Shown here: in pieces, positions 1 to 9,416 of the stretch
Layout: every line of letters begins with the position of its first letter
Position numbering within the stretch: the first letter of the stretch is position 1
NCBI GenBank assembly: GCA_016789905.1
Contig: JAEUQC010000051.1
Coordinates: forward strand, 1 to 33,989
Origin: Bryobacterales bacterium
GTDB taxonomy: Bacteria; Acidobacteriota; Terriglobia; Bryobacterales; Bryobacteraceae
Length of the DNA stretch: 33,989 nucleotides
Direction of reading: 5' to 3'
The notes under the pieces: generated by a model
Seen by the model: the letters and a program-made list of their open reading frames with translations, nothing else
Database searches by the model: none
Told to the model about the DNA's origin: nothing
Translations under genes and position numbers: made by a program

Positions 1-2484
1 CTCGTCAGCATGCCCACCGCCGACTTCCTCCGCGGCGACTTCTCCCGCCACGTCGATTCCGCCGGCGCCCTCCTTCCCATCTTCGACCCCGCCACCACCC
101 TCGCCGACGGTACCCGCACCCCCTTCCCCGGTAACGTCATCCCCGCCGCCCGCTTCTCCCGCGTCGCCCGCAACACCACCCCCCTTCTCCCCGCCCCCGA
201 CCTCCCTGGCTACTTCAACAACTTCCTCGCTCGCAACGCCAATCCCGTCGAAGACGACATCTGGTCCCTCAAAGCCGATCACATCATCTCCTCCCGCCAG
301 CGCGTCTCCTACGTCATGTGGCGCTCCCTCAATGACCAATTCGTCAACTCCGTCCTCGGCCGCGCCAATGGCCCCCTCGGCCCCTGGTTCCTCTCCACCA
401 CCAAAGGCAACAACTACCGCGCCAACTACGATCTCACCGTCACCCCAACCGTCCTTTTCCACTTCGGCTACGGCTACACTAAGTCCAACCCAACCCGCGT
501 CCGCGACGAACGCAAAGGCAACGAAACCATTCAACTCCCTGGCATCCCCCGCGATAACCCCGGCTTCCCCACCTTCAACATCAACAACACCTACGGCGGC
601 CTCGAAATCGGTAACTCCGCCCAGCAGCCCAATGACCCCTCCGCCAATATCTCCCACGCCTGGGTCGGCAGCCTCTCCTGGGTCCGCGGCCGCCATCAGT
701 TCAAGTTCGGCGGCGAAGGCCGCCTCATGAAGTTCGTCAACTTCGCCGGCACCCAAAATGGTGGCCTCTCCGGCTCCTACGTCTTTTCCAATCTCTCCAC
801 CTCCTCCCTCACCGATCCCCGTTTCAACCAACTCGGCAACGCCTGGGCCAGCTTCCTCTTGGGCGACGTCTTCTCCGGCACCCGCTTCTTCCCCATGGGC
901 GAACGCACCGTCCAGAACGAGTTCTACGCCTACTACGTCGATGACGTCTGGCGCGTCAACAACAAGCTCACCCTCACCCTCGGCTTCCGTCACGAAATCC
1001 CCACCACCGTCCGCGATACCGAGGGCCGTCAGTCCGGCTTCGACCCCGCTCTCGCCAACCCAGCCGCCGGCAACCTCCCCGGCGCCCTCCGCTTCTTCGG
1101 CGAACGCATCGTTCCCAATTTCTACGGCCAGTATTCCCCCCGCGTCGGCCTCGCCTATACCCTCAATCCCAAAACCGTCATCCGCACAGGCTTCGGCATC
1201 TTCTATTCCCCCGGCAACGCCACCCAAATCGGCCAGTTCCCAGGCCGCTACAACGCCGGCTTCACCTTCCCCCAGGCCTTCCCCAACACCTCAAACGGCC
1301 GCGTCCCCGCCTTCAACCTCGATCAAGGCGTCCCCGCCTTCACCGGCACCCTGCCTAACAAGGACGCCACCCTCCTCAACAACGCCACCATCGACTATAT
1401 GAACCCCGGCGCCAACAAAGCCGGATACACCAATAGCTGGACCTTCAACATCCAGCGCGAACTCCCCGGCAATTTCCTCCTCGATATGGGTTACGTCGGC
1501 TCCCGCAGCCTCCGCCTTCCCTCCGGCCTGGAAAACTTGAATCAGGTCGATGTCTCAAACCTCCGTCTCGGCAACACCCTCAATGCCGACGTTGCCTCCG
1601 CCGCCGCCGTCGCCGCCGGCATCCGCCTGCCCTACACCGGCTTCCGTGGCTCCGTCTCCCAGTCCCTCCGCCCCTTCCCGCAATACACCGGTATCAACAA
1701 CCTCGCCCAGCCCACCGGCTTCAGCAACTATCACGCCCTCCAAACCCGTCTCCAGCGCCGCTATTCCAATGGACTGTCGCTTCTCTTCTCCTACACGCTC
1801 TCCAAAACCCTTGTCCACGGCGCCGGCTACTCCAACCGTGAAATCGACGCCGCCGGCGGCGCCCCCCTCGATACCCGCAACCGCAACCTCGAAAAACGCC
1901 TCGCCGCCTTTGACCGCAAGCACATCGGCATCGTCAGTTGGACCTACGAACTCCCCTTCGGCCGCAACCGCAAGTTCCTCTCCAGCGCCCACCGCGCCCT
2001 CGATCTCATCGCCGGCGGTTGGCAGTTAAACGGCATCCACAACTTCCGCACCGGCGCACCCGTCTTCATCGGCGGCGGCGGCGTCATCCCCTTGTTCGGC
2101 GGCGGCAACCGGCCCAATATCGTCAATACCAACTTCGATACCGGCGTCTCCGGCAGCGATTATGACCCCGGCGACCCCGCCCGCCAGCGCAAGCTCGACA
2201 TCAACGCCTGGGCCCAGCCCGCCGCCTTCACCTTCGGCAACGCCGCCCCCAGCTACAATCTCCTTCGTACCTTCGGGTCGATCTCGGAAGACTTCAGCAT
2301 CCAGAAGAACTTCAACCTCTTTGAACGCCATTCGCTCCAGTTCCGCACCGAAATGTTCAACGCCTTCAACCGCGTCAACTGGGGCGGCCCCGCCGCCAGC
2401 ATCAACGCTCCCGCCAACTTCGGCCGCATCACGTCCACCGATCCGCCTCGCAGCATCCAGTTGGCTCTGAAGTATATGTTCTGA
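1..2484 (+). CDS. TonB-dependent receptor, Oar-like (5' end missing)
   Basis: The reading frame is open from the first base of the window, so the gene starts upstream and the signal peptide, carboxypeptidase-like domain and plug are not seen; about 827 residues remain. The visible part is outer-membrane beta-barrel: alternating aromatic and polar strands, a T-P-F-P-G-N-V-I-P motif near residue 40 that recurs in acidobacterial Oar-like receptors, and a C-terminal strand ending in phenylalanine (ALKYMF), the usual outer-membrane assembly signal. Proteins of this family sit in the outer membrane; some import substrates by TonB coupling, but the substrate here cannot be read from sequence. It is unrelated to the CRISPR island and is mainly useful as a taxonomic hint. 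Family call is firm, substrate unknown. Confidence 0.85.
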   Translation, partial: LVSMPTADFLRGDFSRHVDSAGALLPIFDPATTLADGTRTPFPGNVIPAARFSRVARNTTPLLPAPDLPGYFNNFLARNANPVEDDIWSLKADHIISSRQRVSYVMWRSLNDQFVNSVLGRANGPLGPWFLSTTKGNNYRANYDLTVTPTVLFHFGYGYTKSNPTRVRDERKGNETIQLPGIPRDNPGFPTFNINNTYGGLEIGNSAQQPNDPSANISHAWVGSLSWVRGRHQFKFGGEGRLMKFVNFAGTQNGGLSGSYVFSNLSTSSLTDPRFNQLGNAWASFLLGDVFSGTRFFPMGERTVQNEFYAYYVDDVWRVNNKLTLTLGFRHEIPTTVRDTEGRQSGFDPALANPAAGNLPGALRFFGERIVPNFYGQYSPRVGLAYTLNPKTVIRTGFGIFYSPGNATQIGQFPGRYNAGFTFPQAFPNTSNGRVPAFNLDQGVPAFTGTLPNKDATLLNNATIDYMNPGANKAGYTNSWTFNIQRELPGNFLLDMGYVGSRSLRLPSGLENLNQVDVSNLRLGNTLNADVASAAAVAAGIRLPYTGFRGSVSQSLRPFPQYTGINNLAQPTGFSNYHALQTRLQRRYSNGLSLLFSYTLSKTLVHGAGYSNREIDAAGGAPLDTRNRNLEKRLAAFDRKHIGIVSWTYELPFGRNRKFLSSAHRALDLIAGGWQLNGIHNFRTGAPVFIGGGGVIPLFGGGNRPNIVNTNFDTGVSGSDYDPGDPARQRKLDINAWAQPAAFTFGNAAPSYNLLRTFGSISEDFSIQKNFNLFERHSLQFRTEMFNAFNRVNWGGPAASINAPANFGRITSTDPPRSIQLALKYMF

Positions 2485-3090
2485 TCCCCGTTCCAAGCGG
2501 CTCGCGCGGTATACTCCCCGGCATGAAGCACCTCCGCTATCTGGACCCGCATTGCCCGTTAACGTTGCGTCACGCCGAATGGCTCCTGAACAACCGTTCG
2601 GCCAGCGTCACCTCCGAACTGGGCATGTCTGATTACGAGAAGCGGGACCGGCGGCAAAACGATGTCCGGCAACTACCAATACCTTTATCCCGTCTCCCCG
2701 AAGTTCCAGATAGATTGAACCGCAGCCGGGAGCGAGCTCAGTTCGAACGACGTTCCACCGGAATTCCCGAAGTCGTCGGCCTATGGGAACGCGTTCAGTA
2801 TCCTGGTCAAAACTTCAGAACGCTTCCCGTCCCGCCAGCCGAATCGAAGCCACACTGGACTGCGACGCCCTAAAGCACTCCTTACGACCACGGGCGAAGC
2901 TCCCGATCGCAGCGTCGTACTTCTAAATTCACTGTAAAGAAACCACTCCCTTCATCGTCACCTCCCCGGCGTTTATTCCTTTCGTCCACGCAGCGGTGCA
3001 CTAATCTAAACCGCGCCCCGCGTAAATCCCCCGCCTGCCAAACCTCCGGGTAAGTTACACTGATCCGAAGTACATCAAGGAGCAACTTAC
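2485..3090. other. Intergenic stretch, no confident gene
   Basis: About 600 bases between the receptor and the next secreted protein. A TATACT -10-like hexamer at about 2510-2515 lies just before an ATG at 2523 that opens a 116-residue frame ending at 2873. Its product is arginine-rich, matches no family I recognise and lacks the strong C-ending codon pattern of neighbouring + strand genes, so I read it as a decayed fragment or non-coding. A TACACT hexamer near 3055 may be the -10 element for the gene at 3091. Confidence 0.4.
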
Positions 3091-4662
3091 ATGTCGGTCC
3101 GAAACTCCCCTTGTTGGTTGGCCCTGTGGCTCTGCTCCACCCTTGCCTACGCCGTGGACACAAAAAGCTGGAACACCCGTTGCGTCTCGCTTAACCTTGC
3201 CGGCAACGAATCCAGCCCGCAATGCGCGCCCGGCGCCGAACTCGCCCAGCCATCCCCCGCCGAACTCCAGCAAGGCGTACTCCCCGCGCTGACCTTTAAA
3301 ACGCGCCACCCCCAATTCCCTTCCCTGCGATTCGAATTCCGTAAAGCCTCGGCCGCCGGGCAGGCCATCGATCTCGAAATCGCCCGCCTCAATGGCGTCG
3401 ATTCCCCGCCCGGCATGAACTGCCGCTTCCTGCCAAACTCCATGAACGCCGCCGCCGTCTCCGTCACCTGCGTCAATCGGCAAGCCATCCTCGCCCACGT
3501 GCTGAGTGTCGATGAACCCACCGCCAAGGCCTTCTTCGGCCAGGCCATCGCCATTCACAATCTGCTCTCCCCCGCCGCGCCCCTTCCCCTCCCCGCCTCT
3601 CCGGCCCCGGCCCGCGCCGTCACCGTCCATTCCCTCCAAGGCCAATGCAAACTGCTCCGCTTCAACGCCCTCCAACTCACCCCCAATTGCCAGCCCCCCA
3701 TCACCCTCCAAGTGCCCAACAGTGTCGCCGTCAGTCAGGGCGAATCGCCGCGCCTCCTAATCCCCGTCCGCGGTGCGTTTCCGCCCGTCTGGATCTATCT
3801 CGCCACCCCCCAACCCTCCGCCGATGGCACAGTCCGCTGGACCGTCACCGGAGTGAACAGCACAAAGGCGGACCCCGGCTCGGTCTGCGCCGTCGCACCG
3901 GCGGAAATTCTCTGCCGCGGCTCCGCCGGCGGCCCTGCTGGCCTGTTCGCCCTCAGCTTCTCCCTCACCAGCGATCCGTCTGCCATCGCCGCCCTCCGCG
4001 CCGGCGCAAAGCCCGCCACCGCCTCCCCGCCCGCCCCGCCCGTACCCGCGACAAAACTCTCCTCCGATCCCAAAGCCATCTTCGGCCTGTTGGCCGGCGC
4101 CCAAATCCCCGCCATTCCCCGCTGCCCCTCCGATGACACCACGCAAATGCCCATGGAAATGCCCCTCTGCCACAGCCTCGCCGGCGCACAATTCGCCGCC
4201 CTTCTCAGCACCCTCAAAACCGATCCAAACGCCATCGATCACCAGAAAATGGGCCTCTCATCGCTCTCCGTATTCGTCAACGCCCAGGTCTTCGATACTA
4301 AATTCACCGACAACGTGCTCGTCTTCGTCGACACGGCAAATATCATCCAACGCATCAAGTTCCAAACCCGGCTCGTCTCCGATCGCGATGTCATGTCCAT
4401 GCTCACCATGAAGTTCGGCCAGCCAGCCCGCCAATCAACCACAGACTGGACCAGCCCCCAGGGCGGCATTGTCGCCCGCACACCTAACTACTTCTGGACG
4501 TTCCCAAACCTCCTCGTGGATTATTTCACTCGCGACACGGCCATTCTCGACAAGCTCTCCACCGCCGGCGGAATCGACGTCTACACCCCTGCCTATGTCC
4601 GGCTCGCCGAAGAGTTCCAGAAGCGCCGAGGCGCCCCGCCCCCAGGCAAAAAACCCATCTAA
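3091..4662 (+). CDS. Hypothetical exported protein
   Basis: A 523-residue protein of unknown function. The start is supported by an AAGGAG ribosome-binding site about nine bases upstream. The N-terminus is a signal peptide: a short Ser/Arg region, the hydrophobic stretch WLALWLCSTLAYA and a likely signal peptidase I site after AYA. The mature part has scattered cysteines (for example in the segments around CVSLNL, SPQCAPG and CRFLPN) and a Pro/Ala-rich linker around residues 300-320 that separates an N-terminal half from a C-terminal domain of about 180 residues. I recognise no family motif. It is followed after 55 bases by the alpha/beta-hydrolase on the same strand, so the two may be co-transcribed. 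It is probably periplasmic; no role is proposed. Confidence 0.7.
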   Translation: MSVRNSPCWLALWLCSTLAYAVDTKSWNTRCVSLNLAGNESSPQCAPGAELAQPSPAELQQGVLPALTFKTRHPQFPSLRFEFRKASAAGQAIDLEIARLNGVDSPPGMNCRFLPNSMNAAAVSVTCVNRQAILAHVLSVDEPTAKAFFGQAIAIHNLLSPAAPLPLPASPAPARAVTVHSLQGQCKLLRFNALQLTPNCQPPITLQVPNSVAVSQGESPRLLIPVRGAFPPVWIYLATPQPSADGTVRWTVTGVNSTKADPGSVCAVAPAEILCRGSAGGPAGLFALSFSLTSDPSAIAALRAGAKPATASPPAPPVPATKLSSDPKAIFGLLAGAQIPAIPRCPSDDTTQMPMEMPLCHSLAGAQFAALLSTLKTDPNAIDHQKMGLSSLSVFVNAQVFDTKFTDNVLVFVDTANIIQRIKFQTRLVSDRDVMSMLTMKFGQPARQSTTDWTSPQGGIVARTPNYFWTFPNLLVDYFTRDTAILDKLSTAGGIDVYTPAYVRLAEEFQKRRGAPPPGKKPI

Positions 4663-4717
4663 CCCGCCATCACTTCGCTGCATTAATTCGGATTTCATAA
4701 CAAGGAGAGGTCAAAAT

Positions 4718-5644
4718 ATGGCTGGCGCCGAAATCGTCTTCGTCCACGGAATTGCCCAGGAGCAACTCACCGCCGACACCCTCGAAACCCGCTGGCGCGA
4801 TCAACTCTCCGGCGGCCTGCGCATCGCCGGCCACTCCCAACTCGCCGACCGCATGCGCGACCAGTTCCGCCCCGACGCCCTCAAATGCCGCATGGCCTTC
4901 TACGGGCATCTCTTCCTCGAACCAGGCGCGCAAGGCGCGTCAGATGCCGAAGGCGACACCGCCAATCAACTCGCCGCCGCCTGGCTGGCCAACGTCGCCG
5001 CCCGCTCTCGCTACGCCGAGGAAGCCGACGACGCCCGCCGCGCCATCGCCGGCAACGCCCCCGATGGCCGCGCCGCCCAGGGCTTCGGCGCCACTGCCGG
5101 CTGGGCCATCCGCAACCTCGGCCGCGTCCCCTGGTTCGTCCGTCCCGCCGTCGGCGCCGCCTCTTTCCTCAAACCCGCCCTCGTCCAGGTAACCACCTAT
5201 CTGGAGGATAGGAAGATCCGAACTGACGCCAGAGAACTGGTCTTGCAAACCCTCACCCCCGATACCCAGGTCGTCATTGCCCATTCCCTCGGCAGCGTCG
5301 TCGCCTGGGAAGCACTCCACCAGCGTACCGATCGCCCTGAACTACCCCTCCTCATCACCATCGGCTCGCCCCTCGGTCTGCCCGGCCTCGTCTATCCCAG
5401 CCTCTGGCCCCAGCCCCCCACTTTCCCCCCAAAAGTCGCCCGCTGGATCAACATCGCCGATAAAGACGATTTCGTCGCCGCCGAACCCGACCTCGCCCCG
5501 CTCTTTCCTGGCGGCCAACTCTCTGGCACCTGGACCCCCGATAACGGCGCCTCCCCTCACGAAGCCGCTTTCTATCTCGCCAAACAAATGCTCGCCAACG
5601 CCGTCGCCGAAGTCCTCAACTTCCGCCCGCCCCGCGAGCCTTAA
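4718..5644 (+). CDS. Alpha/beta-hydrolase fold protein
   Basis: A 308-residue protein starting at the ATG at 4718, preceded by AAGGAG eleven bases upstream; the frame is open further upstream but without a ribosome-binding site. The N-terminus VFVHGIAQ is the oxyanion-loop HG motif of alpha/beta-hydrolases, and VIAHSLGSVVAWEAL carries the nucleophile elbow with Ser190. An Asp in the NIADKDDFVA segment and the His in GASPHEAAFY could complete the triad. No signal peptide is seen, so it is likely cytoplasmic. The closest general type is the lipase/esterase-like hydrolase with a GHSLG-type elbow; the substrate is unknown. Its 3' end overlaps by 29 bases the end of the convergent caspase-STAND gene. 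A shared defence role is possible but only inferred from adjacency. Confidence 0.8.
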   Translation: MAGAEIVFVHGIAQEQLTADTLETRWRDQLSGGLRIAGHSQLADRMRDQFRPDALKCRMAFYGHLFLEPGAQGASDAEGDTANQLAAAWLANVAARSRYAEEADDARRAIAGNAPDGRAAQGFGATAGWAIRNLGRVPWFVRPAVGAASFLKPALVQVTTYLEDRKIRTDARELVLQTLTPDTQVVIAHSLGSVVAWEALHQRTDRPELPLLITIGSPLGLPGLVYPSLWPQPPTFPPKVARWINIADKDDFVAAEPDLAPLFPGGQLSGTWTPDNGASPHEAAFYLAKQMLANAVAEVLNFRPPREP

Positions 5645-8564
5645 CCCCTGCCGCCCCCGCAGGCCGCAGCAGCTCCTCCAGCTTCGGATCGTCAATCCCC
5701 GCTTCCCGCAACGCGTCAATCGTCGCTATCAGCGTCGTATCCGCCATCTCGCCCCCGCCGAAGCGCCTCTTCATCGCCACCTCCCACGCCCCTATCCGCG
5801 TGATAAATTCGTGCCCGTCCTCCAGCGCCGTTCGCGCGTCCGCCAGCAAAGTTTCTATCAGCCGTACGCTCGCCGCGTCCTCCCGGAACCCGTGCAGAAA
5901 CCCCAGCCGCGCATCCAGCAGCCGCGTCTGTATCGTGTCAAAGTGCTGCGCCCCAAAGTACCTTCCCTGGTCGTAAACCAGTGGCCCAATCTCTGCGAAC
6001 GCCTTCTCCAGTTGTCCCTCCTGTTTCGATTTCCGGCGAAACGCAACAATGTTATGCCGCGTGTCCAGCACCGCCGAATCGTCGTCGCCCGTCATCGCTC
6101 GCTGCCGCTTCAGCACTTCTTGCAATATCGCCACCGCCTCGTCCGGGTCGTCTTTTCCAACCATCGCCGCCCGGATATTGCTCAAACCCAGATAATAGCG
6201 GCTTCTCTCGCTCGTCGCCTCCCGCACCCGCGCCAGCAGCCGGTCCAGTTCCGCCACCAGTTGTGCCGGCGCGCTCGCACCCCGCCTCTCCGCCCGCCGC
6301 TCCATCACCATCCCTTCTATCTCCAACAGCACCACATCGTCCGCCGCCAGCGCCTTCCTGGCCTCCTCGGCCAGTTTCTCGCACGCCTCCTTGGCCTCGC
6401 TCGTCGATCGGCTCCCCGCCAACACCTCACACCAATCGGCCCCCGCGTGAAATCTGGCCCGCGTCTTCCCATGCCGCTTGCTTAACTCCCCATATATCGC
6501 CTCCATCCGCTTCAGGTGCCCCTTCTGCTTGGCCGCCTTCTCCGGCTCCGCTCGCGGGTTCCGGTTCAATATCTCCAACTCGCACCGCTGCACCTGAAAC
6601 TCCGCGAACAGGCAACTCGCCGACCGGTCCCCATCGCTCCGCTCCAGCCTCTCTTTCCAATACTTCCACCGGTCCAGATTCTCCAGCACATTCCGCGATT
6701 CCCGCAGCCGCAACGAATCCAGCAATCCCGGATCCTCCAGGTTCGCCATATGCTCGGCCTCCCGCTTGGCCGCATACGTCGCCGCCCGCCCCATCCACAT
6801 CTCGTTCCGCGGCGCCTCTTTTTCCAGCGCCCGCAGCAGCGCCCGCTCATATTTCACCCTATCCAGCGCAAACCGCCCTTTCGCGCTCTGAAATAGAAAA
6901 TCAGCCAACGCGCCATTCGCCAGCCCAGCCAACTCCGTCGCCCGGCCCTCGTCGCTTCGCTCTACCAGTTCGCCCAAACGCCCCAGTATCCGTTGCACCT
7001 GTTCCCGCTCCCCCGGCCCGCCCGCCTCCGCGCACGCCGCCGCCAACACCTCTATCGGCATCACCGGCCCCTTGCCCGCCAGCGCCGCCACCCCCAGCAC
7101 CGGCCCCAGCAAGCCTTCCCATCTCCATTCCCCTCCCTCCAGCCGCTCCAGCAGTATCTGGAAATACTCGTGTATCCCCGTCTCCAGCGCCGGCTCCGTC
7201 GGGCTCCCGTCGTCGGCAATGCTCGCCAGCCGCGCCGTCAGGCTCCAGTTCCGGTTCCCCAGCCGCAGTATGTCCCGCCGCACCCGCTCATCCCCAATCC
7301 CCCTCGACACCAAAAACGCTCCCAGCTTCTCCTCCTCCGCCCTCGTCAAGTCCAGCCGCCGCGCCCCCGCCCCCGGCAACGTATGTCCATTCTCCCCCAG
7401 CACCACCAGCCGCACCCGCGGGCTCCCCGCCAACTTCCGCAAAAACTGCCGCACCTGCTCTTCATCGCACCCCGACGGCTCCCCATACCCATCTATCACA
7501 ATCCGCACACTGCTCTGCGTCTTCATCGCCTCCAGCGGTTGCAGCACCAGCGTGTCCAACGGGTTCTGCGCCTCCAACGCCCGCTGCGATTGCGTTTCCA
7601 TCACCTCCACGCTCGCCCCAAACGCCCCAAACGAAACCGCCAATTGCGCCGACAAACTGGCCGCCAGCGTCCCAATCGTCGTATTCGGCGTCAAAAAACC
7701 GGTCGCGTGCAGGAAACCCGCGCTCCGCTCCCCTCTCGGTCCGTAGCTCTTCGTCAGCGCCACTGCCAGCGTCGTCTTTCCGCTTCCAAACGGCCCCGTC
7801 ACATGCACCGTGCTCACGTCCCGCAGCGCGCTCACCACCGCCGTCACCGCCGCCGGCTCCTGGTAGTGCGCCGGTAGCGTCCGCCCGCCCAGCCCGTTGA
7901 ACGCGCCGTTCCGCGCCAAATACGGTACTTTCCTCCCTCCCGTCTTGGCGTGTTGATAATACGGCCGCGCCTGCCGGCTTAGTTCCTCGCCAATCCGGTC
8001 GGCCACAATTTCCAGGCTCAACGTCTCGCCCGCAATGTCGTTCTCGGCGTTGTTGATATGCGCCAGCAGCCGCCGCGTGAACATCCCGTCATAAGCCGCC
8101 GCTTCGCTCACCGCCGCCACCACCGCGAACTGTGTGAACCCCGTGCAAACCGCCGCCGCGTCCATCGCCCCTTGTCCGGAGTGGCACGTGTCCAGTATCA
8201 GCGCCAGCCCCGGCGGCACCGCCTGGTCGTCAAACGCGCGCCCAATGATCTCCGCGATATTCACTCCTTCCCCCGCCGATTGTCCGTAGTAATAGGTGTG
8301 CCGCCGGTCGCTGTTCACCCCATGGCCAATCGCATAAATCAGCAAATGATCGCGGTCATTCGCCGCCTGCCGCATCGCATCGGCCATCGCCTCTTCCACG
8401 TCCGTTCTCGCGGCGTTAATCACCAGCCGGCTAGTCACTCTGTCGCAGTTACCGAATAGCGGATCGGTCATCACGCCGTACAGTTCCTTCGGTAACTCCG
8501 GAATGAACCCTAACGTCCCATTCTCATCGTTGTTCGCAATTACCAGTAACCGTCTGCCGTGCAT
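5616..8564 (-). CDS. Caspase-like peptidase / STAND NTPase / helical repeat protein
   Basis: About 982 residues from the ATG at 8564; an upstream TTG at 8600 would add 12 residues. Residues 5-130 are a caspase-like (C14) domain: a first strand RLLVIANND, catalytic His81 in YAIGHG and Cys127 in LILDTCHSG. A P-loop NTPase follows (GPFGSGKTT, 257-265), with a likely Walker B strand VRIVIDGYGE about 100 residues later. The C-terminal half is almost all alpha-helical, with tetratricopeptide-like repeats near the end. Peptidase-NTPase-repeat is the plan of STAND conflict proteins, in which the repeats sense a trigger, the NTPase oligomerises and the caspase is the effector. It is probably cytoplasmic. 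The trigger and the protein cleaved are unknown. An exported TPR gene lies 138 bases upstream on the same strand and an alpha/beta-hydrolase converges on it. Confidence 0.85.
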   Translation of the reverse strand: MHGRRLLVIANNDENGTLGFIPELPKELYGVMTDPLFGNCDRVTSRLVINAARTDVEEAMADAMRQAANDRDHLLIYAIGHGVNSDRRHTYYYGQSAGEGVNIAEIIGRAFDDQAVPPGLALILDTCHSGQGAMDAAAVCTGFTQFAVVAAVSEAAAYDGMFTRRLLAHINNAENDIAGETLSLEIVADRIGEELSRQARPYYQHAKTGGRKVPYLARNGAFNGLGGRTLPAHYQEPAAVTAVVSALRDVSTVHVTGPFGSGKTTLAVALTKSYGPRGERSAGFLHATGFLTPNTTIGTLAASLSAQLAVSFGAFGASVEVMETQSQRALEAQNPLDTLVLQPLEAMKTQSSVRIVIDGYGEPSGCDEEQVRQFLRKLAGSPRVRLVVLGENGHTLPGAGARRLDLTRAEEEKLGAFLVSRGIGDERVRRDILRLGNRNWSLTARLASIADDGSPTEPALETGIHEYFQILLERLEGGEWRWEGLLGPVLGVAALAGKGPVMPIEVLAAACAEAGGPGEREQVQRILGRLGELVERSDEGRATELAGLANGALADFLFQSAKGRFALDRVKYERALLRALEKEAPRNEMWMGRAATYAAKREAEHMANLEDPGLLDSLRLRESRNVLENLDRWKYWKERLERSDGDRSASCLFAEFQVQRCELEILNRNPRAEPEKAAKQKGHLKRMEAIYGELSKRHGKTRARFHAGADWCEVLAGSRSTSEAKEACEKLAEEARKALAADDVVLLEIEGMVMERRAERRGASAPAQLVAELDRLLARVREATSERSRYYLGLSNIRAAMVGKDDPDEAVAILQEVLKRQRAMTGDDDSAVLDTRHNIVAFRRKSKQEGQLEKAFAEIGPLVYDQGRYFGAQHFDTIQTRLLDARLGFLHGFREDAASVRLIETLLADARTALEDGHEFITRIGAWEVAMKRRFGGGEMADTTLIATIDALREAGIDDPKLEELLRPAGAAGVKARGAGGS

Positions 8565-8702
8565 CCAAAGATTATGTCGCGGTTCCCGCCGCTTCTTCAA
8601 TCGAATACTCTGTTCCGCTCCCGGCCACGGAACGGCAATCTCTTCCCCGTCCAGCGCCGCGTCTCGCCAAATGCAGGTTCGGCTCTCCGGCCGCGCCGCG
8701 CG

Positions 8703-9416
8703 CTAGCGCAACTCCGCCAGCGCCGCCCGTCCGCGTTCGGCCACCACCGGATCCGCCGCTCCGGCCGCCTCGCGCAGCCGTTTCCGCGCCTCGTCGGTCC
8801 GGCCCAGCGCAGCGTATAGCCGCCCCAGCCGGTAACTCACCCCCGCCTCCGGCGCCAGCCGGTAGGCTTCTTCTAGCTCTCGCAGCGCCCCGGCCGCGTC
8901 GCCATTCCGGAACAGCGCCACACCCAGCGCCACCCGCGCCTGCCCCCGGAGTTTCGCCGCCGTTGCCAGGTATGTTTCCAACGGCACCGTCCGCCGCACT
9001 TTGGTTCTGTCCAGTTCTTCCAGCACGGCTCGCGCGTGGCTTTCGGCCAGCCGCGTATCTTCGCTCGCCAGTTGCACCGCCAGCGCCGCACGCACGCTCA
9101 GGTTCCCTGGCGCCAGCCGCAGCGCCTCTTCCCCTGCGATCCGCGCCTCCCCGGCCTTGCCCAGCGTTTGCAGCGCGAAGTAGCGCAGTTCCCAGACCCG
9201 GGGCAGCAGCTTCGATGTCGGGTACCGTCTCCGGAACGCTTCGCTCCGTGCCGCCACGGTGGCGGCATCGGCGGTCTCTTCCACCGTAAGATAGAGGTCG
9301 AACTCTTCCGGGCTCTCGGCCTCCAGCGGTGCTTGGAACTGTGCCGTCAGCGGCAGCGTCATGCACACCAGAATCGCCAGCAGCATTCGTCCTTGGCCCA
9401 TCGTCGGCTTCATCAT
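8703..9416 (-). CDS. Exported TPR-repeat protein
   Basis: A 237-residue protein. The N-terminus has a signal peptide (hydrophobic MLLAILVCMTLPLTAQ after a basic/polar start), so it is likely periplasmic. The rest is helical with tetratricopeptide-type repeats, most clearly ALGVALFRNGDAAGALREL and YRLGRLYAALGRTDEARKRL. In-frame ATG codons at 9401 and 9386 are alternative starts. TPR proteins are protein-binding scaffolds; the partner is unknown. The start lies inside the 5' end of the divergent TPR gene on the + strand, overlapping by up to 56 bases. It is followed at 138 bases by the caspase-STAND gene on the same strand and could share a transcript with it. Confidence 0.75.
   Translation of the reverse strand: MMKPTMGQGRMLLAILVCMTLPLTAQFQAPLEAESPEEFDLYLTVEETADAATVAARSEAFRRRYPTSKLLPRVWELRYFALQTLGKAGEARIAGEEALRLAPGNLSVRAALAVQLASEDTRLAESHARAVLEELDRTKVRRTVPLETYLATAAKLRGQARVALGVALFRNGDAAGALRELEEAYRLAPEAGVSYRLGRLYAALGRTDEARKRLREAAGAADPVVAERGRAALAELR

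Noticed and set aside
5981..7900. A 639-codon + strand frame opposite the caspase-STAND gene
   Set aside because: It is a Pro/Ser/Ala-rich shadow of a GC-rich gene on the other strand; no motifs, while the - strand frame has clear catalytic motifs.
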